A stretch of DNA of 64,000 nucleotides from Spirogloea muscicola. Lineage: Eukaryota; Streptophyta; Zygnematophyceae; Spirogloeales; Spirogloeaceae. The position numbers and the translations under genes are program-made. Under the pieces are notes generated by a model. The model was not told where the DNA came from. It worked only from the letters and a program-made list of their open reading frames with translations, and made no database searches. The stretch spans positions 73,134-137,133 of the forward strand of contig WELB01000026.1 of the NCBI GenBank assembly GCA_009602725.1, read 5' to 3'. Shown here in pieces: positions 23,011-34,400 of the stretch; within the stretch, counting starts at the first letter, position 1, and each line of letters begins with the position of its first letter.

Positions 23011-23862
23011 TGTGACGGCCCTGACCCTTAACAGCACAGTCGAGGGTCAGTACGTCCTTTTTGGTTACGGTCGCTGGGGTTTAGAGACAAACCCCCAGCA
23101 CAGTGAAAGCACCACGTGTGATACGCAGCGGAAGTCTCGCCCTGAGGCGCTGCCGACAGGCAGCGACTCACCTCTCAGGTACGGGCCAGCGACTGTCCTC
23201 AAGGGAGCAGCCACAGTATTACTCACAGAGAGCCGACGAAGGTCCGCGACAACGGGATGCGGCGACGGGCTGCAGCAGCGGGCAGCAGCAGGGCTGCGTC
23301 GGCGGGCTGCGGCAGCAGGCGGCAGCAGGACTGCGCCTCTCTCTCGCGGGCTTCACTGAGGTTGACCGGGTTGTCTCTGAGTCGGCTGTCAGCCCTACTT
23401 GTAGTGCTTCATGTGCCACCCTCCCCAGGGGTCTCCGGGAAGGCGGGCCCGACAAGGGGAATCTAGTGCGAGGGCAGGCCACGCGGCTCCCTTCCGGAGG
23501 CGGCGGCCGTCCTGCGGTGCCGCCGAGCGGCGCCTTGCGGCTCCGGCTTGCGGCGCCGCCAGTGAGTCACTGGTGTGGCGCGGCGTCACAGGCGCGCCAC
23601 ACGTGTACCATACACGTCATTGCGGGCACGACGGCAGAATCAGGATATGCCGAGAAGCTCCGCTCTGGAAGTCCAGGATTCGCCGCCTCGGTTGGAGGCG
23701 GCGCGCCTGCACGTCACATCGTCAGCAGGCGCGTCACACCGCGCGACACCTCGCGCGGCGCTCTCGCGCTGTCGCACGCGCGTCGCACGCTTCAGTCGCG
23801 AGCGCGTCAGTGGTTAGCGCTTACCTCGAATTTAAGCGTCCCGTAACAGCGGGGATGTTACA
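23011..23862 (-). mobile_element. Solo LTR type B inside pol
   Basis: It starts TGTGACGGCC, ends GATGTTACA and is 852 bp long. It is flanked by the exact duplication GGAAG at 23006-23010 and 23863-23867, and splits the pol of the PHD-bearing element between RT and RNase H. The intact duplication suggests a relatively recent insertion. Confidence 0.9.
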
Positions 23863-23867
23863 GGAAG

Positions 23868-24847
23868 TGCACCACCGCCCACACAACGCAAAGGCACTCG
23901 CCTTCGTACGAGCTGTAGTTCGCCTCCGCGGGGTTGTTGGAGCGGCTGGCATATGCCACCAGATACTCCTGTTCCTCCTTCTCCTCCTGCACGAATACTG
24001 CTCCCAGAACTAGTCGGCTCCAGTCCGTATGTAGGTGGAACGGCTTGGAGTAGCCCGGCCGCCTCAGCACCGGCGCAGATGACAGGCGCTCCTTCACCTC
24101 CTCGAACGCCTGCTGCCGCGGCGCGGTCCACACCCACGGCTTCCCCTTCTTTAAAATCTCATTCAGAGGCTTCACCACAGCAAAAAAGCCCCGCACGAAC
24201 TGCCGATAATAGCTCGCCAAGCCCAGGAAGGCCCGCAGCCTGCTGACGTCCGTAGGCACTGGCACGCGCATCAAGGCGTCCACCTTCGCGGGCTGCACGC
24301 CAAACCCTCCTGGCGACACCTCGTGCCCCAAATAGGATACCGTGCCCACTTCAACCCTACGGTATGAATAACCAGGATGGCACTTCATACCGGATGCCCC
24401 AATCCTCCCAAGCACGGCCTCCACGTGCGCCAAGTGCTCCGCCACCGTTGTACTGAACACCAACACGTCGTCGATGTAGCACTTTGCGAAGCGCAACCCC
24501 GCCAAGACCTGGTCCATCACCCTTTGAAATCTGGCCGGGGCGTTGCGCAACCCGAGTGGCATGCGCGTCCAATGGTAGAGCCGCTCCGCTCCCCAGAAGG
24601 CTGTCTTTGCCCTGTCCTCCATCTTGATCTCAATCTGATTGAAAACCTGTCGCAGGTCCAAGACGCTGAACACGCACGCTGCACCCAGCTCGTCAAAGAT
24701 CTCCTCTGGTGTGAGCATGGCATAACGATCGGGCTGAATCACCTCATTCAGGGCGCGGTAGTCCCCGCACATCCTCTTCTCCGTCCATTGGCCGAACAGG
24801 TCCTTCTTCGCCGGCATCACCATGGGAGCCGCGTATTGCGACTCCAC
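23868..24847 (-). mobile_element. Reverse transcriptase region of the retroelement
   Basis: Open for about 330 codons, with CGDYRALNEV, VFSVLDLRQVFNQI, the YIDDVLVFS catalytic box and LRAFLGLASYYRQFVRGF, the usual gypsy RT landmarks. Confidence 0.9.
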
Positions 24848-25689
24848 TCCTCAATGAGCCCCACCTGCTTTAGCTCCTCACAGCGCGCCTCTCCAACAGC
24901 TCCCGGAACTGCTTCCGCTCCTCCTCTGACAACGCCTCTTCCATATCCCACTCGTGGGACAGCTTCTCCTTCCCTGCTCCCACTTCCTCCTGCGGTGGTT
25001 GCTACGCGGGCCCCCCCCCCAGCCTCCTGCTGCTGGGCCCCATGCAGCGACGGGATCCCCCCTGCAAGGACCGGTATGAATGCTTGGTGGCTGCTCCACT
25101 GCCACCGACTCCTCACCCAAGGATGCCGATGCAGGCAAAAGGGTTTGAATCGACCTGCAGGGGCCCCTTTCGGAAGCCCCTGAATTGTCGCTGCAGGCAC
25201 TCGGGTTGTCCGCCCGCGGCCTTGTGCGCCAACTGTTCGTGCTGCGACTCTACTCCCCCCCCAGTGGGAAGCCGCCAGCGCCTGCGCGAGCCGCCCACTG
25301 TGTGTAGAGCCCCTGCGCCCAATGCCACGCTGCCTGCTGGCTCCGCTGCGCGACAAAGCCTACTGACAGCACCCAAGTGAGAGCCCTCAGATCCATCGCC
25401 TGCCCCAACAGCTTCCGACGCTGCCTCTTGGTGAGCCCAGGAGCTGCGGTCGTGCCGGTCCCGAAGCCCAACGCCCGCTCCCGCTCGTCGGCACGAGGCT
25501 CCTCAAGTTGCTGCGTGGTGTTGTCCCACACCATGCCGGGCCCTCCATACCTGAATGCATAAGACGCCGGGTAGCTTACCAGCGTGGGCAGCGTAGCCCG
25601 TGGCTGCACCACCTTGTTGCATAGCGCGAACGGAGTAATGTCGTCCCTCTCCACTGGCTGAGGCATGCTCCGTGGGTCCAATATGTCCG

Positions 25690-26235
25690 CCACTAACACT
25701 CGCCCCTACACACGCAGTTAGGGTGAGTCGTCCTTGTTAGGTTCGGCTGTAGGGGGGTACAGGGACCAACCCACTACACGGCTTAGCACTAACGCATAAC
25801 GCAGCGGAAGACAGGCCCTGCGGCGCCGCCGTCCGGCGGCGACCCCACCTCCTGGGCGCGAGCCAGCAACTGGCCCCCAACGGGCGCAGCCACCGACTCC
25901 CCGCAGCGAGCCCCGCAGCAGGCTGCGGCAGCGGCTGCGGCCGCGAGCAGCGGCAAGGCTGCTCCTGTCGCCGGTCCGAACTGATGTCGGGTCTCGGCTC
26001 AAGGCTCGTAGTGCTTCCCCCGTGCCACCCCCCCTCCAGGGGTGTGAGCGGGTCGCCCCAAGGCCTGCCCTTGCGGCGGGCCCAAGGTTCCCCCCCTTGG
26101 CAGGGTTGAACCTGGCGAGGGTTAGTCCAGGACGGGCGGGAGTTGCCCTGGGCGGCCCACTGGTCCATCAAGCGGCTAGCGGTCATGTAACGCTAACAGC
26201 ACCGTGTGGCATAACCAAACGGCTGGATCGTTACA
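25690..26235 (-). mobile_element. Solo LTR type A in the PHD/methyltransferase element
   Basis: It matches other type A LTRs from CGCCCCTACACACGCAGTTA to GTTACA at 26235. The left edge is diverged. AACAC and AACAG at the two edges may be a worn target duplication. It lies between gag-like and methyltransferase sequences. Confidence 0.7.
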
Positions 26236-26452
26236 AACAGCCCGGCTGGGCGCTTGACTTACGCGGCCGCAGCTGCCACCAACTCTGGCTGCGCCAGATT
26301 GGTCCACTGCATTCGCAGCTGGTGCGCGCGGTTGCCCAGAGCAGCTGCGTCCACAGGCACGCCGCGCCCAATGCGGCTCTCCACCACCTAAAAGTCACGC
26401 CGCACATTCTCGCGGCGGTCGTCGCCTGCCGGCACGTTCTCCAACACGTATG

Positions 26453-26914
26453 CTAGGGGGGCCTTCTGCCCCCCCTGCAGCAGCGCCAAAACACGCTCCA
26501 GCTCCAAAAGAGCCGCGAGCGGTGGTCAGCCAACCCTCGGCCTGCAACAGCGCTGGAATGCCCTTGGCATTCCCAACCTGCAACCACCAGGTCCACCTGT
26601 CCCAACCCCCTCAGGTGGTGTGGGCCCACCAGCTGGATGTCGGCCGGCAGGGTGGTGAGGTACCCCTTGATGGCCTCCAGGGTCAACAGCTGCGGGTACT
26701 GGTCCGTCAGCCGCCGGATGTGGTGCGCTGCTGCCGCCTGCGCCACCGGATCTTGGTCGACGTACATGTACCGCTTAACGCGCACGCCGTTGGCCACCAC
26801 CTCCGCCAGCCCGGTGGCGATGCCGGCAAAGAACTCCACTAGGACGACACCACCGTCTGGGATCGCCCACTCAATGACCGTGCTATCCACCAGCAGCTCT
26901 CCGTGCAGCTGCAC
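26453..26914 (-). mobile_element. Cytosine-5 DNA methyltransferase-like domain
   Basis: The minus frame gives VLVEFFAGIATGLAEVVANG, the SAM-binding motif I of C5 methyltransferases, then YVDQDPVAQAAAAHHIRRL (motif II region), LVVAGWECQGHS (motif IV region) and GRGLADHRSRLFW. Only the N-terminal half of such a domain can be followed. C5 methyltransferases captured by retrotransposons have been reported in dinoflagellates and charophyte algae, to my knowledge. A bacterial-type or host source cannot be decided here. Confidence 0.75.
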
Positions 26915-27141
26915 ATCCGCCGGTGGACACGTGGGCAGCCACCAGGGCCAGCTGCTTCCACGAACGGTCTACCAGCTCTTCCACCTGCCTCGCTTGCACC
27001 ACGGGCCTATGGCCAGCGCCAGCTGCTCCCAACCGCACGGGCGCCAGTGACGTGGTTGCTGCCTTTTCCTGCGGCATGTCACACAAGTCGCTACCCACCC
27101 ATGCCGCTTCTCCTTAGCAAGCGAATGCGGCCCCACCAGCG

Positions 27142-29680
27142 ACCGAAACCAATAAGGACGTTCTAACGCCTGACTGTCTGTACAGGGATCAGAACGTCAC
27201 AAGAAGGGCCCCCGTAACCGCGACTGTACTCAAACTCCCAAGCACCCCTCATCTTCAAGCAAGTCTGCTCCACCCGGCCCCAACGGGCAGTACAAGGGCG
27301 AGGGCAATTGTGAGTGCCTTTCCTTCACTCTGGTGTGGAGTCCTCAGCTGCATGACGTGCAAATGCTGTTTGAACGTGTAGGACATGCTTGTCGGCAGTC
27401 TCCTATTCCAGTAGTACGCTCCCTGCATATGCTAATGCAAGCTTTGGTGAACGGTGGTCCCCTTGTCGTCCGGGTTCCCCGCAACCAAGTGCAATCAGCT
27501 GCTCAGGTGTATCTGAAATGGGTGGACCATCATCGGGCTGACCGACCCTGTGTTTTTAATCGTGCGATGCAGGCGAGGACTGAATCAAACACCACCACCG
27601 GGCCTGTCCCTGCTCTGTCGGTACACAGCAGGCCATCCCTATATAGTACCTGGTGCTGCTGGATCACCCAGGGAAGTGCTTATTTATGTAGTTCGCCAAT
27701 ATAGTCTTGCTTCAGTTTGCGACTTAGCACTGTGTGCTTCAACGCCTAGTATGCTATTTACGGCATAACGGCTGGTCAGCCAGCCCAGATCCTTGTAGAC
27801 ACGGGTGCTTCGGTATTTTGTGTTAGTAAGACCTTTTTGTGTAACAATGGCTTGCCTGTGCAACCCGTTCATGTATTGCAAGCTACACTGGCCAATGATC
27901 AGCATATTAAAATATTGGGCCTTTGCAAAGTGCCCCTTCGCATCTAAAGCTACAGGACGGTTGTGTCTTGTCATGTCCTTGATTCGGCATCTGCCTTTAA
28001 TTTAAGTATAGGCGATGATTGGCTCTGTTCCACCGCGTCTGTGCTTGATTGTAAACAGCGCAAATGTATCGGTCGAAGTGGTATTCGTCGCTTCAAATTG
28101 CACAACGTTGACATTTCCTGTGCACCACCACCTTTGCAAGACTCTTCTCTGCGGCTTTCAGCTGTGCGGATGAAGAAGCTCCTTCGTAAGGAACCAGCTT
28201 CGGCTGCGTATCTGGGTGTTTGATGAGTGTTGAGTCTCCCCCTGACTCTGACGTGAGTATTGTGGCCTCTCGTAGTACGGCTCTTGACAACTTGTTGACA
28301 GAGTATTCGGATGTGTTCCCGGATGCACTTCCAGACGGATTGCCTCCTCATCGAGGGGTGGCTCATACAATTTCATTGGAGCCCGGCGCTGTGCCGCCGT
28401 ACCGTCCTATGTATCGACTGAGTCCTCTTGAATTTCGGAAGATGCAATCCCAAGTGACGAATTGCTCCGTAACGGCCACCTTGAGCCTTCTCAGTCCCCG
28501 TATGGTGCAGTGATTCTCTTCGTAAAGAAGAAGGATGGTAGTCTCCCGATTGCATCGATTACCGAGCCCTCAATAGCTCACTGTCAAGAACCGATAGGCG
28601 TTGCCTCGTATCGATGATCTCTTCGATCGTCTCGGGAAGCTGAGTGTTCAGCTCCCTCGACATGCAAAATGATATTTTCAAATTCGTATCCCTCCTGAGG
28701 ACGTTCCGAAGTCAGCGATTCATTCGCCGGTCGGACACTTCCAGTTCAAGGTGCTAAGTATTGGCTTGACCAACGCATTTGCCACGTTTCAGACAGTGAT
28801 AACGAAGGTCTTTGGCCCCCTTTTATATGACTTCGTGCTGGTCTACTTGGAGACGTACTGGTATTTAGTAAAACGCCTGAAGATCATGTACGCCACCTGC
28901 GGAAAGTTCTGCATTGTGCTCTGTGAAAAATTTGCATGCCAAGACCTCCAAGTGTGTATGTGTTCAACCAGCCCGGCTTGACGTACTTAGGGCATGTGGT
29001 GGGCAAAGACGGGGTGCGCGTCGACCCCAAGAAGACAGTAGTAGTCAAGGACTGGCCTGTGCCGCGGACTGTGCCGCAGTTGCGTTCCTTTTCGAGATTC
29101 GCAAACTATTTCCGAAAAGGATATGGAAGCATGGCATCTCCTCTTATTTTCGAAGCTCACTCGTAAGGACGTACCCTGGGGGTGGACGTCCGAATGCCAG
29201 AAGGCGTTCGAGGATATAAAACGGGTTCTGGTATCCTCACCCGTTTTGGCTTTGCCTCGAGAAGGCGTGCCGTATGAAGTAGTATGTGACGCCTCTTTGA
29301 TCGGCATTGGTGCCGTTCTCCTGCAGGAGGGTCATCCCGTAGCATTTGAAAGTCGCCTGCTCAGTCTTGCAGAGCGAAATCATACTACGGGTGAGCAGGA
29401 GCTCCTTGCTGTTGTGCACGCCCTCCATGTGGCGCAATGTTATCTCGAGCTTGCTGAATTTACAGTCGTAACGGATCATTGTCCGTTGACCTACTTTCAC
29501 ACACAGCAGCAATTGAGGAGGCGTCAAGCTCGGTGAGCTGAGAGCATGGCACAATTTCGATTCCAGCCGTTGTACCGCCCTGGAAGGATCGATGTGACGG
29601 ACCCGGTGAGCCGCACCATTGTAGGGGCTGCTGTGGCGCCTGTCCTGTGTGCCACACGGATACAGACTGCAGACGTGCGG
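27142..29680 (+). mobile_element. Broken chromovirus, LTR remnant to RNase H
   Basis: Plus-strand fossil. A 60-bp type B LTR end (27142-27201, ending AACGTCACA) is followed by a gag-like stretch, protease (LVDTGAS near 27795), RT (from about 28220, with DVFPDALPDGLPPHRGVAHT) and RNase H (29123-29536, with TVVTDHCPLTYFHTQQQ). It stops at the next LTR. Integrase is absent. Many breaks. Confidence 0.8.
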
Positions 29681-30574
29681 TGTGACGGCCCTGACCCTTA
29701 ACAGCACATTCGAGGGTCAGTACGTCCTTTTTGCTTTCGGTCGCTGGGGTTTAGAGACAAACCCCCAGCACATTGAAAGCACCACGTGTGATACGCAGCG
29801 GAAGTCTCGCCCTGAGGCGCTGCCGACAGGCAGCGACTCACCTCTCAGGTACGGGCCAGCGACTGTTCCCAAAAGGAGCAGCCACAGTCTTACTCACAGA
29901 GAGCCGACGAAGGTCCGCGACGACGGGATGCGGCGACGGGCTGCAGCAGCGGGCAGCAGCAGGGCTGCGTCGGCGGGCTGCTGCAGCAGGCGGCAGCAGG
30001 CCTGCGTGGACGAGCTGCGGCAGCAGGCGGCAGCAGGGCTGCGCGCCTCCCTCTCGCGTGGGCTTCGGTGACTTGCCCTGAGGCTGGTCTCAGCTCTACT
30101 AATAGTGCTTCATGTGCCACCCTCCTCAGGGGTCTCTGGGAGGCTCGCCTCAAGGCCCACCTTCAAGTAAGCGGGCCCGACAAGGGGGAGACGATCGTGA
30201 GGGCGGCGGCGCCGCCATGCGGGGCGTGGTGCCGCCCTGCACGGCGACGCCCTGCGTGGCGCCGCCCTGTGCGGCGCGGCGCCGCCAGGCGCGTCACAGC
30301 GCCACACGCGTCACAAGCATGTCACTACGAGTCCGGCGGCACCGCCGGGTAGCTGGCGGTGCGGCGGCTATGCGCCGGCCGCATCAGTGGTGCGGCGGCG
30401 ATGCGGCGGCCCGGCGGCCATGCGGCGGCAGCTTCGGCGAGCCGCGGCGCGCTGCACGTCACTGTCTCATGTCGCCCACGTGTCGCACGCCAACGATACT
30501 GGGGCCGCGCGCCGTCACTACGCATTAGCGTTTAAACCAAGGTTAAACGGCACGTAACGGGTCGGGACGTTACG
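29681..30574 (-). mobile_element. LTR type B, mosaic 3' LTR
   Basis: It starts TGTGACGGCC like the other type B copies. From about 30240 it resembles the variant at 16717-17109 instead (CACACGCGTCACAAGCATGT). It adjoins a purine-rich tract and pol remains on its right, so it served as the 3' LTR of a minus-strand element. The mosaic suggests recombination between subfamilies. Confidence 0.7.
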
Positions 30575-31080
30575 ATCCTTCCCACTTAGATGTTCACATC
30601 CTCGGGAACAAGGACACAGTACGTAAGGAGAACTGGTAGATTACTTTTGACGGGTGCCTTTAAGAGTACGACGCAAAGGAGGGAGTTTCTTCTTTACAGG
30701 ATACTTGCGGAGAACAGACGGGCAATGGCCAAGATGGCACGAAGGTCCCACGTATTGTGTTCAGGTCCATAGCCTTTCCACTTTACAAGATACTCTCGGG
30801 ACTTACGTCGCCCAAGGAGTCTGTCGCAGTGAGACGAACTCCACCTCTCCTTGTCCTCGACGACAAGGGAAGGTGGGGGCGGTTGGACACAACCATCCGT
30901 ATGCAATGGTTCGAGCTGGGACACACGGAATACTTTATTTTTTCCAATGTACCGGGGTATCCAACTCATACGCAATATTGCCGACCAGGCGCACGACACA
31001 AAAGGTCCAACCCACTTTGGTAGTAATTTAGGCGTACCGCAGCCCGCATTAGAGATGCTTTGTGCTTCGGAGCACTTGAG
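30575..31080 (-). mobile_element. Chromovirus remnant, chromodomain end only
   Basis: About 500 bp with integrase C terminus and chromodomain (REYLVKWKGYGPEHNTWD). The rest of the element is missing. Confidence 0.75.
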
Positions 31081-31497
31081 CTTAACCAGCGGCTGCATCG
31101 TTACAGCCGCCCTGCACGGCGCGGCGCTGCCAGGCGCCTCGCGGCTCCACATGCGTCACAAGCATGTCACTTCGAGTCGGCGGCACTGGGCGGCGCAGCG
31201 GCGTTGCGCCGGCGGCGCCGCACCGGCGGTGCGGCCTCGATCGGGTGGTGATACGGCGGCTGCTCCAGCGGTCGGCGGCGATGCAGCGGCGACGAGGCGG
31301 CGGCTCCCGCGGCGCAGTGGCGGTGCGACGGCGGCACCGCTGACAAACCGCCGAGCAGCCTTTCTGCTGGCGCGCCGCGCGTCACCGTAGTGCGTCGCCC
31401 ACGTGTCAGTCGGGCGCGGGAGTCTAACGATACCTGGTCGCGCACCGTTATAACGCGTGAGCGTTTTATTCAAACTTGTACATCACGAAACGGGTGG
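31081..31497 (-). mobile_element. LTR type A end joined to truncated LTR type B
   Basis: The first 25 bp match the end of LTR type A (CTTAACCAGCGGCTG then GTTACA at 31105). The rest matches the truncated type B LTR at 16717-17109. The junction is the same as at 16716/16717. It acts as the 3' LTR of the element on its right. Confidence 0.65.
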
Positions 31498-34400
31498 TAC
31501 CGTATTATTTCTCCCCATCTAGATGTTCACGTCCTCGGGAACAAGGACGCAGTACGTAAGGAGAACTTGTAGATCACGTTCGATGGGTGCCTTTAAAGGT
31601 CCCTAGCCTAACCGTTTTACAAGGCACTCTCGGGACTTACGTCGCCCACGGAGTTTGTCGCGGTGAGACAAGATCTCCTCCACCTCAAAATCTTCCTTAT
31701 CCTCAACGACAAGGTGAGGTGGGGGCGGTTCAACACGACCATCCGTATGGAATATTTCGAGCTGGGACACACGGAATACTCTGTGTATTTTCCATCGTAC
31801 TGGGGTATCCAGCTCATACGCAATTTTGCCGACCGGCGGCACTGCACGAAAGGGTCCAACCCACTTTGATAGCAATTTAGGCGTACCTACAGCCCGCATG
31901 GAGAGAGGCTTTGTGCTTAGTAGCACTTGAGCACCCACGTCGAAGGATATATATCGACGATGTCGATCAGCATACGCCTTTTGCCGTTGCTGGGCAATCT
32001 CCATTGCCTAGCCCTCCGCTGAGCTTCCAGGAGGTGACCGATAATGGTTGTTGCGGCCGGCACGCGTTCCGGCCTCCCTATCTGTAAGGGTGCCCGGGGA
32101 TGCTGACCGTAAGTAAGGAAGAAAGGGGTGTTCTTGGTGGACTTATGAAAGGCATTGTTCACAGCATATTCCGCTGGAGCAAGATACTTGACGACGTCGA
32201 TCAGCACACTGCGTTCGCCGTTGCTTGGCAATCTCCAATTATTGCCTAAGCCTCCGCTGAGCTTCCAGGAGGTTGCCGGTGAAAGCTACTGCGGCCAGCA
32301 CACGTTCCGGCCTCCCCACCTGTGAAGGTGCTCGGGGATGCTGCCCGTGATCAAGTAAGAAGGGTGTGTTTCTGGTGGACTCATCGAAAGCATTGATCCT
32401 GGCGTACTCCGCTGGAGCAAGATGTTCAACCCAGTCGCTTTGGCTGGGGTTTACAAAATGCGTATCATGTCTTCCAACACCCAATTTATTCTTTCCGTCT
32501 GACCATCTGTCTGGGGATGGAAAGCCGTGGACATGGATTGCTGGGTGCCAATCAGCCTGCACACTTCTTTCCAGAAGTGCCCCGTAAAGCGGGGGTCGCG
32601 GTCAGACACGATCCGTTCGGAGAATCCGTGCAGCTCCCATACTCGGTCCACGACTTACCAGCAAATTTTTTGGCTGACGCCTTTGTGGTCGTAGAAACAA
32701 AAATGCGCCATTTACTCAGACGATCCACAAAGACGACAATGGCGTCATGTCCGTTCCGCCTCACTGGCAACCGGGTGATAAAATCCACACTTAAATCAGA
32801 CCAGTTCCTAGGCGGAATCTCCAATAATTGGGGCAACCCGGCAGGCTTATGAGAGCGTGCTTTACTGCGCTGGCAGGTGGCAGGAGTCATCACAGAAGAC
32901 TCTACGTGAACTTTCAAGTCCGGCCACCAAAGGAGAGAAGCTGAACAACTTTCTCTGTCTTTCCCATTCCCAAATGACCACTATACGGAGGCTCATGCAG
33001 TTCTTGCAAGATACTGCTGCGCCAGGCATTGCAGTCACTACAATGGTGTCACCTCGCCACCAGAAGCCTTGGCCGTTTACTAGCATGCGTGAATTGCTTT
33101 CATATGCAATACCATGGGTCTGTGCCATACCCATCACGAATACGCACATACAGCTCAGAGAGGTTGGCGGTGGACTGCCAAGCAGCTCCACGAGTAGGCC
33201 GCACGTCTGCGGTCTGAAACCTTGAAGCGTGCAAGACAGCCGCCACAGCAGCCCCTGCAATGTTGCGGCTTACCGAAACCGCAACATGTACTTCCAGAGC
33301 GGTACAATCACTGGAAACGGAATGTGGCCATGTACTTAGCTCACTGTGCTTGACGCCTGCTCAATTGCTGTCGTGTGTGAAAGTAGGTCAACGGGCAATG
33401 ACCCGATATAACCGTTGATTCAATACCCACGAGATTGCATCGCCACACGCGGATGGCGTGCACCACAGCAAGGAGCTCTTGCTCTCCCGTAGCGAGGTCA
33501 CGCTCTGCTGGACAAAGCAGGCTACCTTCGACTGCATAGGGTGACCCTCCTGCAAGAGAACGGCACCAGTGTCGATCAAAGAGGCGTTACAAAGAGGCAC
33601 GCCTTCTCGAGGCAAGGCCAAAACGGGTGGATGCACCAGGACCCGTTTTTATATCCTCAAATGCCCTCTGGCATTCGGACGTCCACACCCAGCTTACGTC
33701 CGTACGAGTGAGCTTCCTACGAGGAGGTGCCATACTTCTGTATCCTTTCAGGAACTTACGGAAGTAGTTTGCGATTCACAAAAAGAACGCAATTGTGGCA
33801 CACTCCGTGGCACATTGACTACTACAGTCGTTTACTTATTGGTGGGGTTGACGCAAACCCCGTCGTTGTTCACAACATGCCCAGATCGTTCGGATGGTCA
33901 TACACATCTTTGGCAAATGGTTGATTTGCACGCAGCAATCGCAGAACATGCTGCAAGTGCAGTACGTGATCCTCAGGCGCAATTCTGAACACCAGTCTGC
34001 CATTCAAGAACCAGCATAGAGTCACACAGTAGGGGCCAAAGACTTTGAGCATCACAACCTGACACGTGGCAAGTGCCATCGGTGAAAGCAAACGGAGCAT
34101 CTTGCATCCGAAGTAGCCCAGCGGCCTACGACAAGCGATCCACACGACCTTGCTCAGGTGTGAGACGAATCGGTCATGACCACTTTGCGAAGCGAGGGAG
34201 CTATACACATGAGCTTCCGCAAGACGACTCTACGGATCATCAATGCTAAGCAAAACGTTTGTTATCTTCTCTGACAGTGAGCTTGTTTAGAGCTCATACT
34301 CGACGCACATCCGATGAGTCCAGCCTTCCTCACAATGAAGAGGATGGGTGCACCGCACGACAATCTGTCAAGAGCCGCCATGTGAGAATACAACACTCCC

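Larger units (their letters stand above)
20691..27141 (-). mobile_element. Gypsy-like element with PHD finger and DNA methyltransferase
   Basis: Minus-strand fossil unlike its chromovirus neighbours. In reading direction: a cytosine-5 DNA methyltransferase-like domain (26914-26453), a gag/linker region (25699-24850), RT (24847-23868), RNase H (from 22978), integrase (about 21930-21259) and a PHD finger (about 20890-20740) at the C-terminal end, where a chromodomain would be expected. Two solo LTRs lie inside it (23011-23862 and 25690-26235). Its own LTRs are not seen: the left end meets an assembly gap and the right end meets another element. Several breaks; long parts remain open, so it is probably younger than the chromoviruses around it. 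That the methyltransferase belongs to this element is inferred from strand and continuity. Confidence 0.75.
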
